Shown in pieces: positions 1-10,760 of a stretch of 64,000 bases of DNA. The stretch is from Anastrepha obliqua (lineage: Eukaryota; Arthropoda; Insecta; Diptera; Tephritidae). The position numbers were made by a program, and so were the translations under genes. The stretch is taken from the NCBI RefSeq assembly GCF_027943255.1, contig NC_072893.1, positions 125,053,784 to 125,117,783 of the forward strand, in the 5' to 3' direction. Every line of letters begins with the position of its first letter. The first letter of the stretch is position 1. The notes beneath the pieces are model-generated. The model saw nothing but the letters and a program-made list of their open reading frames with translations. It had not been told where the DNA came from and did not search any database.

Positions 1-11
1 TTGAACTGATT

Positions 12-52
12 GTTCTTGGCTGGACTTAAATCCGGGTTGTTTCGGTAACGTA
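12..52. repeat. Dispersed tephritid-type repeat, partial copy
   Basis: The stretch matches the inner part of a dispersed repeat seen again at 33309-33430 and 57274-57405: cttggc, then a near-palindromic aaatccggg, then cggtaacgtag. The TTGTTG-rich end is missing here. Its position next to the 3' end of the mariner below suggests that the repeat replaced that mariner's terminal repeat. The assignment rests on similarity between copies inside this window plus recollection of tephritid sequences. Confidence 0.5.
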
Positions 53-93
53 GCATCGTACAACTTTATTCTGTAAAAATGGTTACAAGGGAA

Positions 94-1139
94 TCATTGA
101 AAATATTGCCCATCGCTGGCTACTACTTTTTCCCCATCTTTCTGGTAGATTTCGTATACCGTCGCGGTAAAACTGTTCATATTTTGAGGCTATCCACGGA
201 TCAAGCCATTTTTTGATGTCTTCATATGAATGGAACTGCTGGTCAGCTAGACCATGTGCCATCGATCGAAACAGGTGATAATCGGACGGCGCAATATCTG
301 GACGGCGCAATATATGACGGGTGGGATAGGATTTCCCATTTTAGTGTTTCCAGGTAGGTTTTAACGGGCTTGGCAACATGAGACCGAGCGTTGTCATGCT
401 GTATAATCACTTTTTCATGCCTCTCCGTGTAATGCGGCCGCTTCTCGCGCAGTGCTCGGCTCAATCGCATGAATTGAAGTCGATACCGATGCCCAGTGAT
501 GGTTTCGCTTGGTTTTAACAGTTCATAATAAATAACACCAACTTGGTCCCACCAAATACATAGCATAACCTTCGCAGCGTGAATATTCGGCCGAGGCGAC
601 GACGTAGAAGCATGACCGGGCAGTCCCCATGACTTTCTTTTCTTTGGATTGCTGTAATCAATCCATTTTTCATCACCCGTCACGATGCGATGAAGAACAG
701 CCTTCCTTTTTTGCCGCTGGAGGAGTTGTTCACAGACGAAAAAACTACGTTCAATATTTCTTGGTTTTAACTCATAAGCAACCCAAGTCCCCTGTTTCTG
801 AATCGTCCCCAAATCATGCAATCGCTTAGAAATGGATTGGCGGGTAACTGCTAATACTGAAGCAAGGTCTTCTTGGGATTGACACGGATCCTCTTTGAGC
901 AATGCCTCCAATTCAGCGTCTTCGAAAGTTTTTAGCCTTCCTTCACGCGGACGGTCGTCAAAATTAAAATCACCATCTTTGAAGCGACGGAACCAATCTC
1001 AGCACGTTGTTTCACTTAAAGCAGCATCTACATAAATTTTTTGTAGCTCTCGATGCGCTTCAGCCGCCGTTTTTTTCGAATGAAAGAGGAAAATCAACAC
1101 TTCCCGCAAATGACGATTATTCGGCACAAAATCAGACAT
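94..1139 (-). pseudogene. Mauritiana-type mariner transposase, broken (DD34D)
   Basis: A relic of a mariner transposase, the DDE/D enzyme that cuts and pastes the element at TA sites. The start is the ATG read at 1139-1137 (MSDFVPNNRHLREVL), followed by the helix-turn-helix region, the linker, and catalytic blocks IVTGDEKW, IIQHDNARSH and APSDYHLF, so all three aspartates survive. The frame ends near 94 with ASDGQYFQ, the usual mariner C-terminus. Breaks: a Trp codon has become TGA at 999-1001; a 16-bp tandem duplication at 284-315 shifts the frame inside HPSYSPDIAPS; another shift lies near the WGK block around 125-135. About 348 codons long, which is full length for the family. The YYELLKPSETI block resembles Mos1-like elements, so mauritiana subfamily is my best call. 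No clear terminal inverted repeats were found. Certainly inactive. Confidence 0.93.
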
Positions 1140-1317
1140 TTTCACAAAACCAAAAGTATATGATACCAAAACAAAATCACTAATGTGTCGAAGCAGTTTG
1201 TTTACCATATGTCTAAGCTTGGTTTATGACGTTTAGGTTATGTTAGAATCCACTAGCACACACTGCTGGCGGCGTTTTTCTTTTTATTTTAATTTGTGTA
1301 TTTGCGGCCGCTGTAGT

Positions 1318-1495
1318 TGACAGGGTTGGTGTGCTCGAAATCCACGGGCCCGAAACACCAAATGTAAGAAAAACTATTTTCTAATAGCGGTCACTCCTCG
1401 GCGGATCATAACAAACATTCGATTGCAGCTCTGCCATGAAAAGGACGCCTCATAAGAAATCATCTACCGTTCGGAAGCTTTTCCATTTGTGAGAT
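1318..1495 (+). mobile_element. tRNA-derived SINE, decayed copy
   Basis: Contains gggttggtgtg (box A remnant), a weak box B near ctcgaaatcc, then gaaacaccaaatg, ctaatagcggtc, tctgccatgaaaa and ccgttcgg in the same order as the better copies at 53189 and 56885. The middle is diverged and the 3' part after ttccatttgtg is lost. The order of short blocks, rather than continuous identity, supports the call. Confidence 0.65.
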
Positions 1496-3195
1496 ATATT
1501 TTTTATAATTTGCAACACGCATTGCTGTGAAAAATTAGGTGTAATACCGAAAAAAATTCTGCGTTCAAGCACAAGTAAATTTTTTCTTGCAGAAGTGTGC
1601 AAAATATGAACAAGAACCAAAAAATATATTTTACCAACCGACTACATAAAATTTTGAAATCACCATTATCGCCGTTGATTTTGCGATTTTGTGCCTTGAT
1701 TGTCAAAGTTGCTTGAAGCCTCTTTGTTGCTGCTTTGTTTATCTTCTCATGGAAATTTTGGCATTAACACTAATTTTTACAAAAACAAAATACATGTAAA
1801 TGTGGTTGTTGCTCAAGCGTTATCACCTCTAACAGACTCGCCTTGGTTTTGTTGAAAATGCCATAAAACAACTGGCCTGTATGGCCGAAACTTACCAAAC
1901 TTTCTAAACTTTTATTCTAATTGACTTAAAACTCTGCCATTTAGTGAGGCAAAAAATCTATCAAACTCATGTCAAGGGGTTAACTTACAGCTTGATGATA
2001 GGCTTTACACCTGCAATCAGATAGGCTGTCACAGTTGAAACTTTCAAATGAACTGTATGTCAACTGTCTCATTATCGTCAATAATATTCGTACACAACTG
2101 GCAACTTGGGTTTTGCAAGGCAGCCTCCCAGCTCACAGTGCAATTCAGTAGGTTCTGGCTAGTTTTGCACACTTAAAAATATGGGATGAAAAAAATGAAA
2201 AAAAAAATGAAAAAAAAAATGGAAAAATAATAATGCACGTCATTAGTGATGCGCATAATTTTGTGATTTTTGCACTGCCGTGTTTTGTTTCGCAGTTTTT
2301 TTCCACCTCTTCACCTATTCCATTTACTTAATAACTCACTTACAAGTCAGTAGATTTCCAATTGTTCAATTCTTCAATTGTTGTACAGCTAGCGCCGTTT
2401 GCACCCAGACATTTCACCTTTTCCCATTACTCAGTATATTCACAGCGCGTGAAAGTTGTTAAATTTTTATCGATTTTTAATAACGGGTGCACTTAGTTAC
2501 ATACATTTCTTTCTACTAAGTTCACAACTAAAGTGGCTGCATTTAGTGCGGAGTGTTCATTGAGCTTTGTTTGTCATAAATGAGAAGGCTGCTGACTTGT
2601 TTTTACAATTATTTTAACATTTGTGGCGTAACTTATTTACAATTTTCAATAAAAAGTTTCTTGAACTGTGCCTGAAATTGCTTGAACTCTGATAAATTAA
2701 TTCCGAGCTGTAGTGTTAAAAAATAAATGGAAAATTTTTAATATGCACTAATAGGAGGGTTGCTTTAGCTTGACGTGCACTAGCAAAAATCCTAATAAAG
2801 CTTTCAGTGCTAATGGCTTTTTTAACAGTTTAAATCACATGCAGTGATTAAGAGGCTTGTGAGATATTTTATAGAAATGTTAGATAGATAAATATAATAT
2901 ATGTATGTGTATGTATTTTTTTAGGTTTCACTATTTTTTATTCAAAATACAGCTCTTAACAATTATACGTGAAAAATTGCATAATTTGAACGTCCACCGT
3001 GCCATGCGCTCGTCTACAGGTAAAATCCGTCGAACAGTCGATTCATGAATGCTGAGAATTGCCTCATTGTTGAGAGCGTGGAGATAAAACCGAGTTATTA
3101 AAATTTGGTACACTTACAGAAATTCCCAATACTTGCCTTATTGTGAAAAGTGGTAGGCATAGGGAAATAGGGTGTGGAACTTCCCATATGTTTCA
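1496..3195. other. AT-rich non-coding stretch
   Basis: No gene recognised. Around 2184-2229 a short tandem run of ATGAAAAAAAA-type units occurs. A minus-strand open frame at 2931-3113 encodes a protein-like peptide (LSIHESTVRRILPVDERMAR) that I do not recognise; it may be a remnant of some transposon but has no supporting context. Confidence 0.5.
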
Positions 3196-3630
3196 GTTCT
3201 GCTCTACGCCTGTGAAACATGGAGTCTGGCGGAAGTTGTACATAAGCTTTAAGTGTTCGTGAACCGATGCTTGAGACGCATTCTACGTATCTGGTGGCCA
3301 GACAACTGGATATCTAGCATCGAATTGCATCGACGATGTCATCAAAAACCAATTGCAACTGAAATAAGAAAACGTAAATAGAGATGGCTTGGCCATACAC
3401 TACAGAGAGGTGGCACTGAAATCAGCAGATAAGCGCTAGATTGGGAACCCCCCGAGGACAGCGCAGAGGAGGCAGACCTAGGGGCTCTTGGCGACGCTGC
3501 ATAGAAGAGGTATACAAAGCCATGGACAAAATAATGACCTTGCAGCAAGTAAAAAATAATATCCGGGAATCGCACACAATGGAAAAATTTTACTTTGTCC
3601 CTATGCTCCGCAACGGAGTCGAAGGAATGA
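3196..3630 (+). pseudogene. RTE-type LINE reverse transcriptase, C-terminal tail
   Basis: The plus-strand translation gives LLYACETWSLAE, then NRCLRRILRIWWPD, RWLGHTLQR, and after a one-base shift in a C run near 3443, GRPRGSWRRCIEEVYKAM. This is the conserved region after the polymerase domain of RTE-type endonuclease/reverse transcriptase ORFs (YACETW, CLRRIL, W-x-GH and GRP-x-x-x-WRR blocks). In-frame stops occur near 3250, 3376 and 3430. Only this 3' coding tail is present, as expected for a 5'-truncated target-primed insertion. Downstream similarity fades near 3630. Inactive. Confidence 0.88.
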
Positions 3631-4021
3631 TTATGATGTTGAACCTCCCATATAAACTGAATCCTTCATATAGCTTTCTCTGAAACCGTTTATGCTAACG
3701 TATTGAAATTTCATACAGGTACATCAATTATGAATACCCGACTTAGGCTGAAAGCATTTCTTATTGGAAAACGTGGCGTGACACCTACCATAAAAACCTA
3801 AATCTCATTTCTTGTGTATAAATTAAAAGAATCAAGGGAAATTTCAAAATCTCCAAACAATTTTTATGGAGCGCTACCATGGTTTGAAAAAAAATTTATA
3901 TATATTATCACAGAAAAAATTAGAAAAATGCGTTTTGGGCTCAGTAATCCTAGACAAACTCTCTCTAACACAGAGTTTCTTGGTCTTTGTTAAGATAATT
4001 TTTAAATCTTGAATATTGTTA
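3631..4021. other. Nothing recognised
   Basis: AT-rich DNA between the LINE tail and a mariner end; no open frame or repeat that I can support. Confidence 0.5.
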
Positions 4022-4740
4022 TAAAGGGTTTTCCAACAATAGGTGTTTTTCCCGTAAAAGATCAATGGTTGCGTTATTTGTGTGGCACGTAGCGCCGTTT
4101 TGTTGAAAATAAACGTTGTCCAGATCAATACCATGCAAGTCCGGCCATAAAAAATCGTTAATCATCTCTCGATACCGCAATCCATTTCCCGTAACTGTTG
4201 CTCCAGCTTCATTTTCGAAGAAGTAAGGTCCAATGACTCCGCCGGAACATAAACCGCACCAAACAGTCACAGGTTGAAAATAGAGTGGCTTTCCAACAAT
4301 AACTCTTGGATTTTCTGAGCCCCAGATCCCACAATTTTGCTTGTTGACGAAGCCACCGAGGTGGAAATGGGCCGCATCACTCAGGCATTTCCACGACCCA
4401 ATCAGCAAAGACACGACGTTGTTGATGATCGGCTTAAGTTCTTGTGTTAACTGGACTTTATAAGCCTAAAGACCCCAATCTTTATGCAAAATACGGTGTA
4501 ATGACGCTTGTGGAATGCCTAATTCCAAAAGGTCGACGAGGAATGGACAAACCTGGCTTTTCTTCAACACTTAGGGCTACATTAGCAATATTTTCAGCTG
4601 TTCTTGAGCGACGTGCACGGGTTTTATTCTTCACATAACTAACTTGTCCGAACAGCTCGAATTTTTCACCAATTTCTGCTCCAAAAATGTTCCAGTTTTA
4701 CGAACCGTCTCTGCCAAATTTTCAATGGCGTAGTTTCTAC
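4019..4740 (-). pseudogene. DD41D mariner transposase fragment
   Basis: Minus-strand reading. An N-terminal piece with TRARRSRTAENIANVALSVE and LSIPRR lies near 4540-4640 in one frame. After several shifts and stops, an open part at 4019-4414 carries SDAAHFHLGGFVNKQNC, VTVWCGLCSGGVIGPYFF and QQNGATCHTNNATIDLLREK. These match the blocks of the element at 44897. The second catalytic Asp is Asn here (QQNG for QQDG), and the third catalytic block is deleted, so the protein could not act even if expressed. The family assignment to rosa-like mariners comes from the blocks shared with 44897, where the spacing of 41 residues between the last two Asp can be counted. Confidence 0.88.
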
Positions 4741-4831
4741 TTGTCAAATATCAAAAAATGACAGCTTTAAAGTAACATATACCGAAATAGAAACCTATTC
4801 AAAATAACACCTGTTATTGGAAAACCCTTTA
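4022..4831 (-). mobile_element. Internally deleted DD41D (rosa-like) mariner
   Basis: Both ends are visible as inverted repeats: aaagggttttccaacaatag at the left and its reverse complement, ctgttattggaaaacccttt with small differences, at the right, each flanked by TA. Total length is 810 bp, against about 1300 bp for the fuller relative at 44897-46196. The missing part is the C-terminal third of the transposase: the frame runs from LLREK directly into codons made by the terminal repeat. Non-autonomous deletion derivative. Confidence 0.88.
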
Positions 4832-5988
4832 TTATAGTACAATTGAAATGGGGTAAAACCTACTTATTACAGAGCCAATTTTTATTGGCCAAATTTTGTA
4901 TCACCGATGATACCAACTAAAATAAATGCCTTCTAATAAGAATAGAGATTCCATAGCACCGCGTGTTATTTCGAAAATGATATTAAACGAAGGACTAAAA
5001 CACAACGAACGTAGAGCATAACTCAAATAAACTTTTTGAATTCATTAAGAGTATTAATGTTTTATAGACAGTAAGGCATCCATATAAAGACTCCGTATTC
5101 GAATATATGGTAGCTCACAAGTGAGGTAAAGAAAAACTTTAGAGTACCTATATGGATCTGTAAAATCCAAGCTTAATCGGCGGTTAAGAGCGAGCATTGA
5201 ATATAGAAATAAGAAGAAAAAGAAGAAATGAGAATCTCACGTCGAATAGCATACCCAGATCGAAAACTTCACCAATACTTGTTTATCTAGAAGCACCTAT
5301 GTATATGATAGGAAGTAGGGAGAGTTTATTTGAGAGTTGAAAATACTTCTTTATATTGACGTTTAGTGACGTCCTATACTGCCTAATTTGGAAATTAAGA
5401 CTGGATGACCTTTGAAAAACGAGTTTAGTTATTAAAATCAGATATAGAGTATTCAGAAAATACTGCGAGATTTGTGACGATTTACTACCAGTGATGAATC
5501 CATACACCTATACAAGCATTGAGGTTTCTTAATTCCTAGATATTTAAACAAAAATATGCTCAGACTTCTGATCATCGTCTAAAATGACTTACACGATTCC
5601 GGTGCGTAGGCTAATTGGCCAATTTGAGCAGGGGAAAGTGATTTCCTTTTTACTGGACGTATAACCAAATAGATACGTCTGTCTAAGACATATTCTCATT
5701 CCTCAGTAGACACTCTGCTCTGAACTTAGCCACTTTTAACTAGACAGCTGAAAGATGACAGAAGTTCCTACTCGTATTACCTGTTCAGCAGCTACCTTAG
5801 CGCCTTTGACTCCGCTAGAGTTAGGCATCCGACTTAGCAAACCTTTATATTTTGTTGTTAGAAGCCTTATGATGTCATAGACCTCGTTAATAAGCTTGGT
5901 TGTAATTTACTAGTAGAGAATAGAAATTTGATAGCCACTTAAAAATATGCAGAACTATAATAGTTTGTTTCAGAATTTTTTGTTTAAT
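4832..5988. other. Nothing recognised
   Basis: AT-rich sequence with only short open frames. No transposon end, gene or clear tandem repeat seen. Confidence 0.5.
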
Positions 5989-6088
5989 CCGAACGGCAGA
6001 TGGATTTTTAAGAAGAGCTTTTTCATAGCAGAAATACACGCGGAGGTTTGCCATTGTCTGTCGAGAGGGACCGCTATTGGAAAAACTT
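5989..6088 (-). mobile_element. tRNA-derived SINE, central fragment
   Basis: Read on the minus strand it contains ccaatagcggtcc, caatggcaaacctccg, gtgtatttctgctatgaaaa and tgccgttcgg in the same order as the copies at 53189 and 56885. Both the tRNA head and the 3' end are missing. Confidence 0.8.
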
Positions 6089-7549
6089 ACTGCTACAGTC
6101 TCACCTATGGGCTAATGTAAATACATATCTGAAATGCAGCTGTGGGAACCCCTTTGTCCAAATTTCAACTATAGTTTTAAGTCGGAACTTTCTATCAAAA
6201 CTGATTTCGTTAAAACCAGATTTCTTGCATCTTAGTAACTTATCGATCTTACGTAGTAAACTTTTAAAAACTTGTCATTCAAAAACTCTCATGAAATAAT
6301 CACAGTTGCTTCGATAAAAATATAAAGAGGAATCTGTACCAGCTCTGATTGACTTTATGAACGACAAACGCTTAAATTATTTAGCTGTAGGTGGTTTTTT
6401 GTAGCTTTTCGATCTCCAAACTATGGAAGCAAGTCCATCGAATTTTTTGTTTCATATGAATAGAATTTACGCTTTTTGTGAAGGTTCGTCTTTGGGTGTT
6501 GGTTTTTCCACCTAGAGATGACAAAATTCTGAACTTTTTCGCATTCAATGATTCCCCATTTGTGGGACTTTAGAAGGAGGTCACAACAACTAATTTTCCT
6601 AGAGATACTTTGGCAGTTAATCCTTTAAGCCTTAGACAGTTTATACCTATGAAGCGTGCAGTTTTGTTCTTCTTTTCAAGCTCAATCTGATGTCCATTAA
6701 GTAGCGACACCAGCCGAAGTTAAGTTTTCTAGAGTTGGTGTTTCCTATGCAAGGCCTGCTGCTAAGATGTTCTAACTTTTCACAACTATTTAAGAGACTT
6801 TGAAAGACAAATAAATGAGTGTGAGTTGGTTTTTTCCTTAGTGGGAAAACAGAAGTTAAGTATAGCCGCGAAATTAAGCTAGGCTTCCTCGATTTTCCAA
6901 TGCAGAGGAGGCTTAAGATCTGTTTGTCCTCTACCAACAACGCGTTTAGAGTAATTTTAAAGAAAGTTAACCATCTACTAAATCTTTATATTGAACCATT
7001 TGGAATTTTAGAACGCAAAAAAAAAAAACAACAAACAAACTGGGGGCTGGTATAGATAAATGTTTGTGCTTCAGGTTCTTGATCTTGTAAATTATCTAAT
7101 GATATGAAAAGTTTCTCATATTTTTCGGTCGAAATTGAGTTTTCCCTCAAGCGATTTACTCTCCTCGAAGATTAGTTCCCATTATTTAGGAATCTTGTGC
7201 ATGAAAACTCTTTTCTAGTAGTTTTTAATGAAATTTGTAGGCGACGCAGGGAATCTACACTCTTTGAAAAATGTTTCACCATTTCGAATACTTTGACTTA
7301 TGAAGAATTAAGAATCTCAAGATCGCTTAATAGGATGATTTAATACAAAGAGGTTCTTACTTTAAGACCAGGCTCCGGTACATCAATCTTGATTGTGGTT
7401 TCGAACAATGAAACTCGGAGAGCCTCTGCCCGAACCAAACCCCATTGCAGTGGGAACAACTGAACGAACTAACAAAAAACTCGCAACGTCAATAAAAACA
7501 AAAACAACAATAAGAGCGAATGCAGTGCATACAAAATAAGAACAGCAAG
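6089..7549. other. AT-rich non-coding stretch
   Basis: No gene recognised. A short poly-A run occurs at 7017-7030. Phrases such as aagcctt and ttaagcc recur, but I could not define a repeat unit. Confidence 0.45.
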
Positions 7550-7580
<31 letters not shown>

Positions 7581-7581
7581 C
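7550..7581. repeat. (AAC)n microsatellite
   Basis: About ten uninterrupted AAC units within a wider CAA-rich tract (about 7480-7830). It explains the poly-Cys open frame on the minus strand, which is not a gene. Confidence 0.95.
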
Positions 7582-7899
7582 AAATAAAGACAGCACAATC
7601 AACTACAGTAATTAGCATTTTATTTATGAAAATCAAATCAAATTCAATTTAAGTGCAATGAGCAACAGCAACAACAACACAAACGATAACGACAACAAAA
7701 GCGACAACCTACTGCACTTTGTAATGTCAGCAAAAGCCTTTCAAAAATCACAACAACGACAGCAACCAAACTGAATAGAAGACGTGAAAAAAATAATATA
7801 AAAACAACAACAAAGCGGCCACCACTTGCTGGTGGGAAAATGATTTAACGAGGCACGTCCGGATTTTCCATACCAAATTTGCGATTTTTGCATTGTTGC

Positions 7900-10310
7900 T
7901 GTCATTGTTGTTGTTCCTAGCGCAATTCATGTGTTTGTCTGACTGTCAAGCGTACGTGCGAGCTAGTGTGAGCGCATGGGGGCGCGAAATTTGCCGCTTG
8001 CAACACAGCATGGCGGCGGCAGCAATGAGAAAGCTAGCGGTACAGCGTTGCCGTTTGCAACGTGTCAAAATGTGTCGTCAATGCGCCATAGCGTAAAATT
8101 AAAATCATATTTGTACTTAACTACAACAAAAAAACAACAAAATATAAAAAATACCATAAATCACTGTTGTTGGTGGAGCAGCAAGAAATAAAGCGCACAC
8201 AAGTGATTGTTGCAAGTCGCTAGGGGCACGGCTGGTTTCGCACAAAATTGTCGACCAGCATTTCGTTGTTGTTTTTGTTATTTTGCTGTCTTTTTATGCA
8301 TTTGGCAAATTGTCATTGTCAGCCGTCATTAATTGTGTGTGACTGTTGCAACGTGCCACATTTGAATGTGGACAGAAAAAAACAAATCGATTTTCTTTTT
8401 ATGTGTTTCACTTTAATTGATTGTGATTGTGTTGCTGACTGCCACTGAAGGTTGCATATGCATATTGTTTTTTTTTATTTTTTTTTTGTATTGCCGCGCA
8501 AAGATTTATTTGCCTTCAAACAGATCAAAGCTAGTCGGTTTGGAAGTAATACGCGCGCGAATTAACAGGAGCAACTCTTCGCACATGCAACATGCGTGAA
8601 GTTTTGCGGATTCTATTTAGAAATATTTCAAAGAAAGTTGCTAAAAAAATGCGCAAGCCGTGTTGCAAGCTATTTTCTTTTGAAAAATCACAATTTTCTC
8701 TACGAAATGTCTATGTTTGAACAAAAAAAAGTGCACTCTGTGTTGTTAGAATGCAAGAAAAGTCATTTTTTTGTATGTTGCAAAGTGCAAAAATCAATGA
8801 AAGTTTTAAATTTAGGTCTTCGCACAGTTTAAGCTGCCGAAAAATCGCGAGCACTATAGCAAATAATATTATTAGTGAAATGTACGCAGCTTTTGTACAT
8901 GTAGCAAGCAACAATACATTTGTTGCAAGTTGCGAGTTGGCTGCACAATGCCAAATAGCGCGCTGAAATGTACGAAAAATTGTTTCAACTACTTCTGTAC
9001 ATACATAAGATTCAAAGTTTGCAACAAGCGGACATGTTGCAACATTTCCAGAAACTCATTTTATTTACCGCTAATGAATTATTTTACTTAAAATATTAGT
9101 TAAATCGCATAAAAACACTACTTTACTATATGTGGCAAGTTGCAGCGAACACATTAAAATGCATTGTAAATAACTTCAACTCGCGGTGCACTTAGCCGAG
9201 CGCATTGTGCACTTTTGCTGTTCGCATTAATATTGCACTTAAACCAACTTGCCACAATAAAATTTCCAGCATAGTGCTTTAAATCGCGCTATTGTTACAA
9301 CATTAGTGACTCAATTAAGTTTAATTTGTATTGCAAAGTTTGCTGCCAATGAAGTGTATGGCACATATTTAAAAGCAACCAGTAATGCGTGCGTAATGTT
9401 AATGTGGCAGCTATAGCGCAGACTACAATAACGAAAAGTAAAACAACAAAAACTTGCTTGTGGCAAGTCAAAGTGGCACGCACGGAAAAACGTTGTGGCA
9501 GTGCAAATAAGTAATAAGTTGATTACGGTATGCAAACAGAAACTTCCAGTAAAGTCCAACAATGCGCCTTTGCAACAGCATTGCCGCGAATTTGTTGCAT
9601 AGGCAAAAGTAAATGAAAAATTTTGCGCATTTAATTTTTCGCGCAATATTTTTCCACGCAGCACTTAATAATTTTTTTGTTTTTATACGGTCTTTTTTTC
9701 TTTTTACTGCCACTGCGTTGCAAGTAGCGCGTACTTACCACAAGTTGTTGCAAGTTGTGCAAATTGTAAATTTGTTTTAACGCCATAGCACGCAAGCACA
9801 GCTCCGAACGCACACAAACTTGCATATGCGTCATCGAAATAAACTGGGTGGCAGCGCAGTGGTGCAACATGCCACACACCTTCGCATGTACTGCGTTGCA
9901 TTAAGGGCGCCGCAGCGCTTAATTTTTACTGGCATTGTTGCTTTTTTCTGGACCATCTAAAGTAAACAGCGTAGCGCATTTCGGCGCAACTATGTTGTTG
10001 TTGCTGCACGAGAGGCGGTAATTGTTTTCACCGCTACTTTTTCGCCGTATGCTTTTTTGTTTTATTTATGCTCTGAAACTGTTGTTGTTACTGCGATTTT
10101 CATTATATCAAGTAACAACATTTTGTGGCATGTTGCATGTGGCAAGTAGCACTCACATACACAACGGTCATACGCAATTTACAGTACATGTTGTTGTTGT
10201 CAGGCATTTTCACTACTGTTTTCGCGCGTTTGGGGAATTCTCCCGGCTGCCAGGAGGCAAGCAATTCACAACAACAGCACATGCAGGCGCTTGCTGGCTC
10301 GTCTGTTGCA
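7900..10310. other. Island rich in GTTGCAA / TGTGGCAA words
   Basis: Unique-looking sequence with a dense scatter of TTGCAAC or its complement GTTGCAA (for example near 8000, 8055, 8210, 8346, 8664, 8778, 8920, 9020, 9035, 9573, 9717, 9746) and TTGCCACA or TGTGGCAA (9131, 9249, 9461, 10139). At 8348-8360, 9864-9876 and 10124-10136 the two words fuse into GCAACRTGCCACA. No coding gene is visible. The words occur in both orientations without fixed spacing, unlike a tandem repeat. Function unknown; a binding-site cluster is one possibility. Confidence 0.6.
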
Positions 10311-10489
10311 CTTCAAAACTTTTCGCAAACTCAACTTCAATTTTGCAAAATTTTTTCAATGTTTGTATTTTTTTAATTTGCTTTTTATTTTTACTTTTTT
10401 TTACATTCCTGTTTAACTTTATGATTTTCGCATAGTTGTTGCAATTGTTGTAGTTACTGTTTGTGTTGTTTTCATTATTTGTTGGCGGA

Positions 10490-10760
10490 AAGTGAATTTT
10501 CGCCGCCGCGAGACGCCTGCGAGACGATTGAAATGTTGGTGGAAGCCTGCGGGGAGCCAGAGATGGGCGCGAATGAAGGGGCACAAAACGGGCACGGGGT
10601 TGCATGTGCAGTGAAGTTAGAGTGTTCTGGTTTTGGCTGTAGGAGTCCATGCGGCGCCCGAGTAGTACCACATGGCGGCAGTTCGACTAGGATTGCAAGT
10701 TTCCACGCCGCCGGCAAAACTATTCCACAAATATTTGCGCTTCAAACTACAAAAAATTAA
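10490..10760. other. GC-richer island open on both strands
   Basis: Stands out by base composition from its flanks. The plus frame at 10461-10760 (99 codons) and minus frames at 10213-10671 and 10475-10717 are all open. No domain recognised. It could be an exon of a host gene or simply GC-rich DNA with few stop codons; I cannot decide from the sequence. Confidence 0.25.

Noticed and set aside
7383..7598. Poly-Cys minus-strand frame
   Set aside because: Pure translation of the (AAC)n microsatellite.
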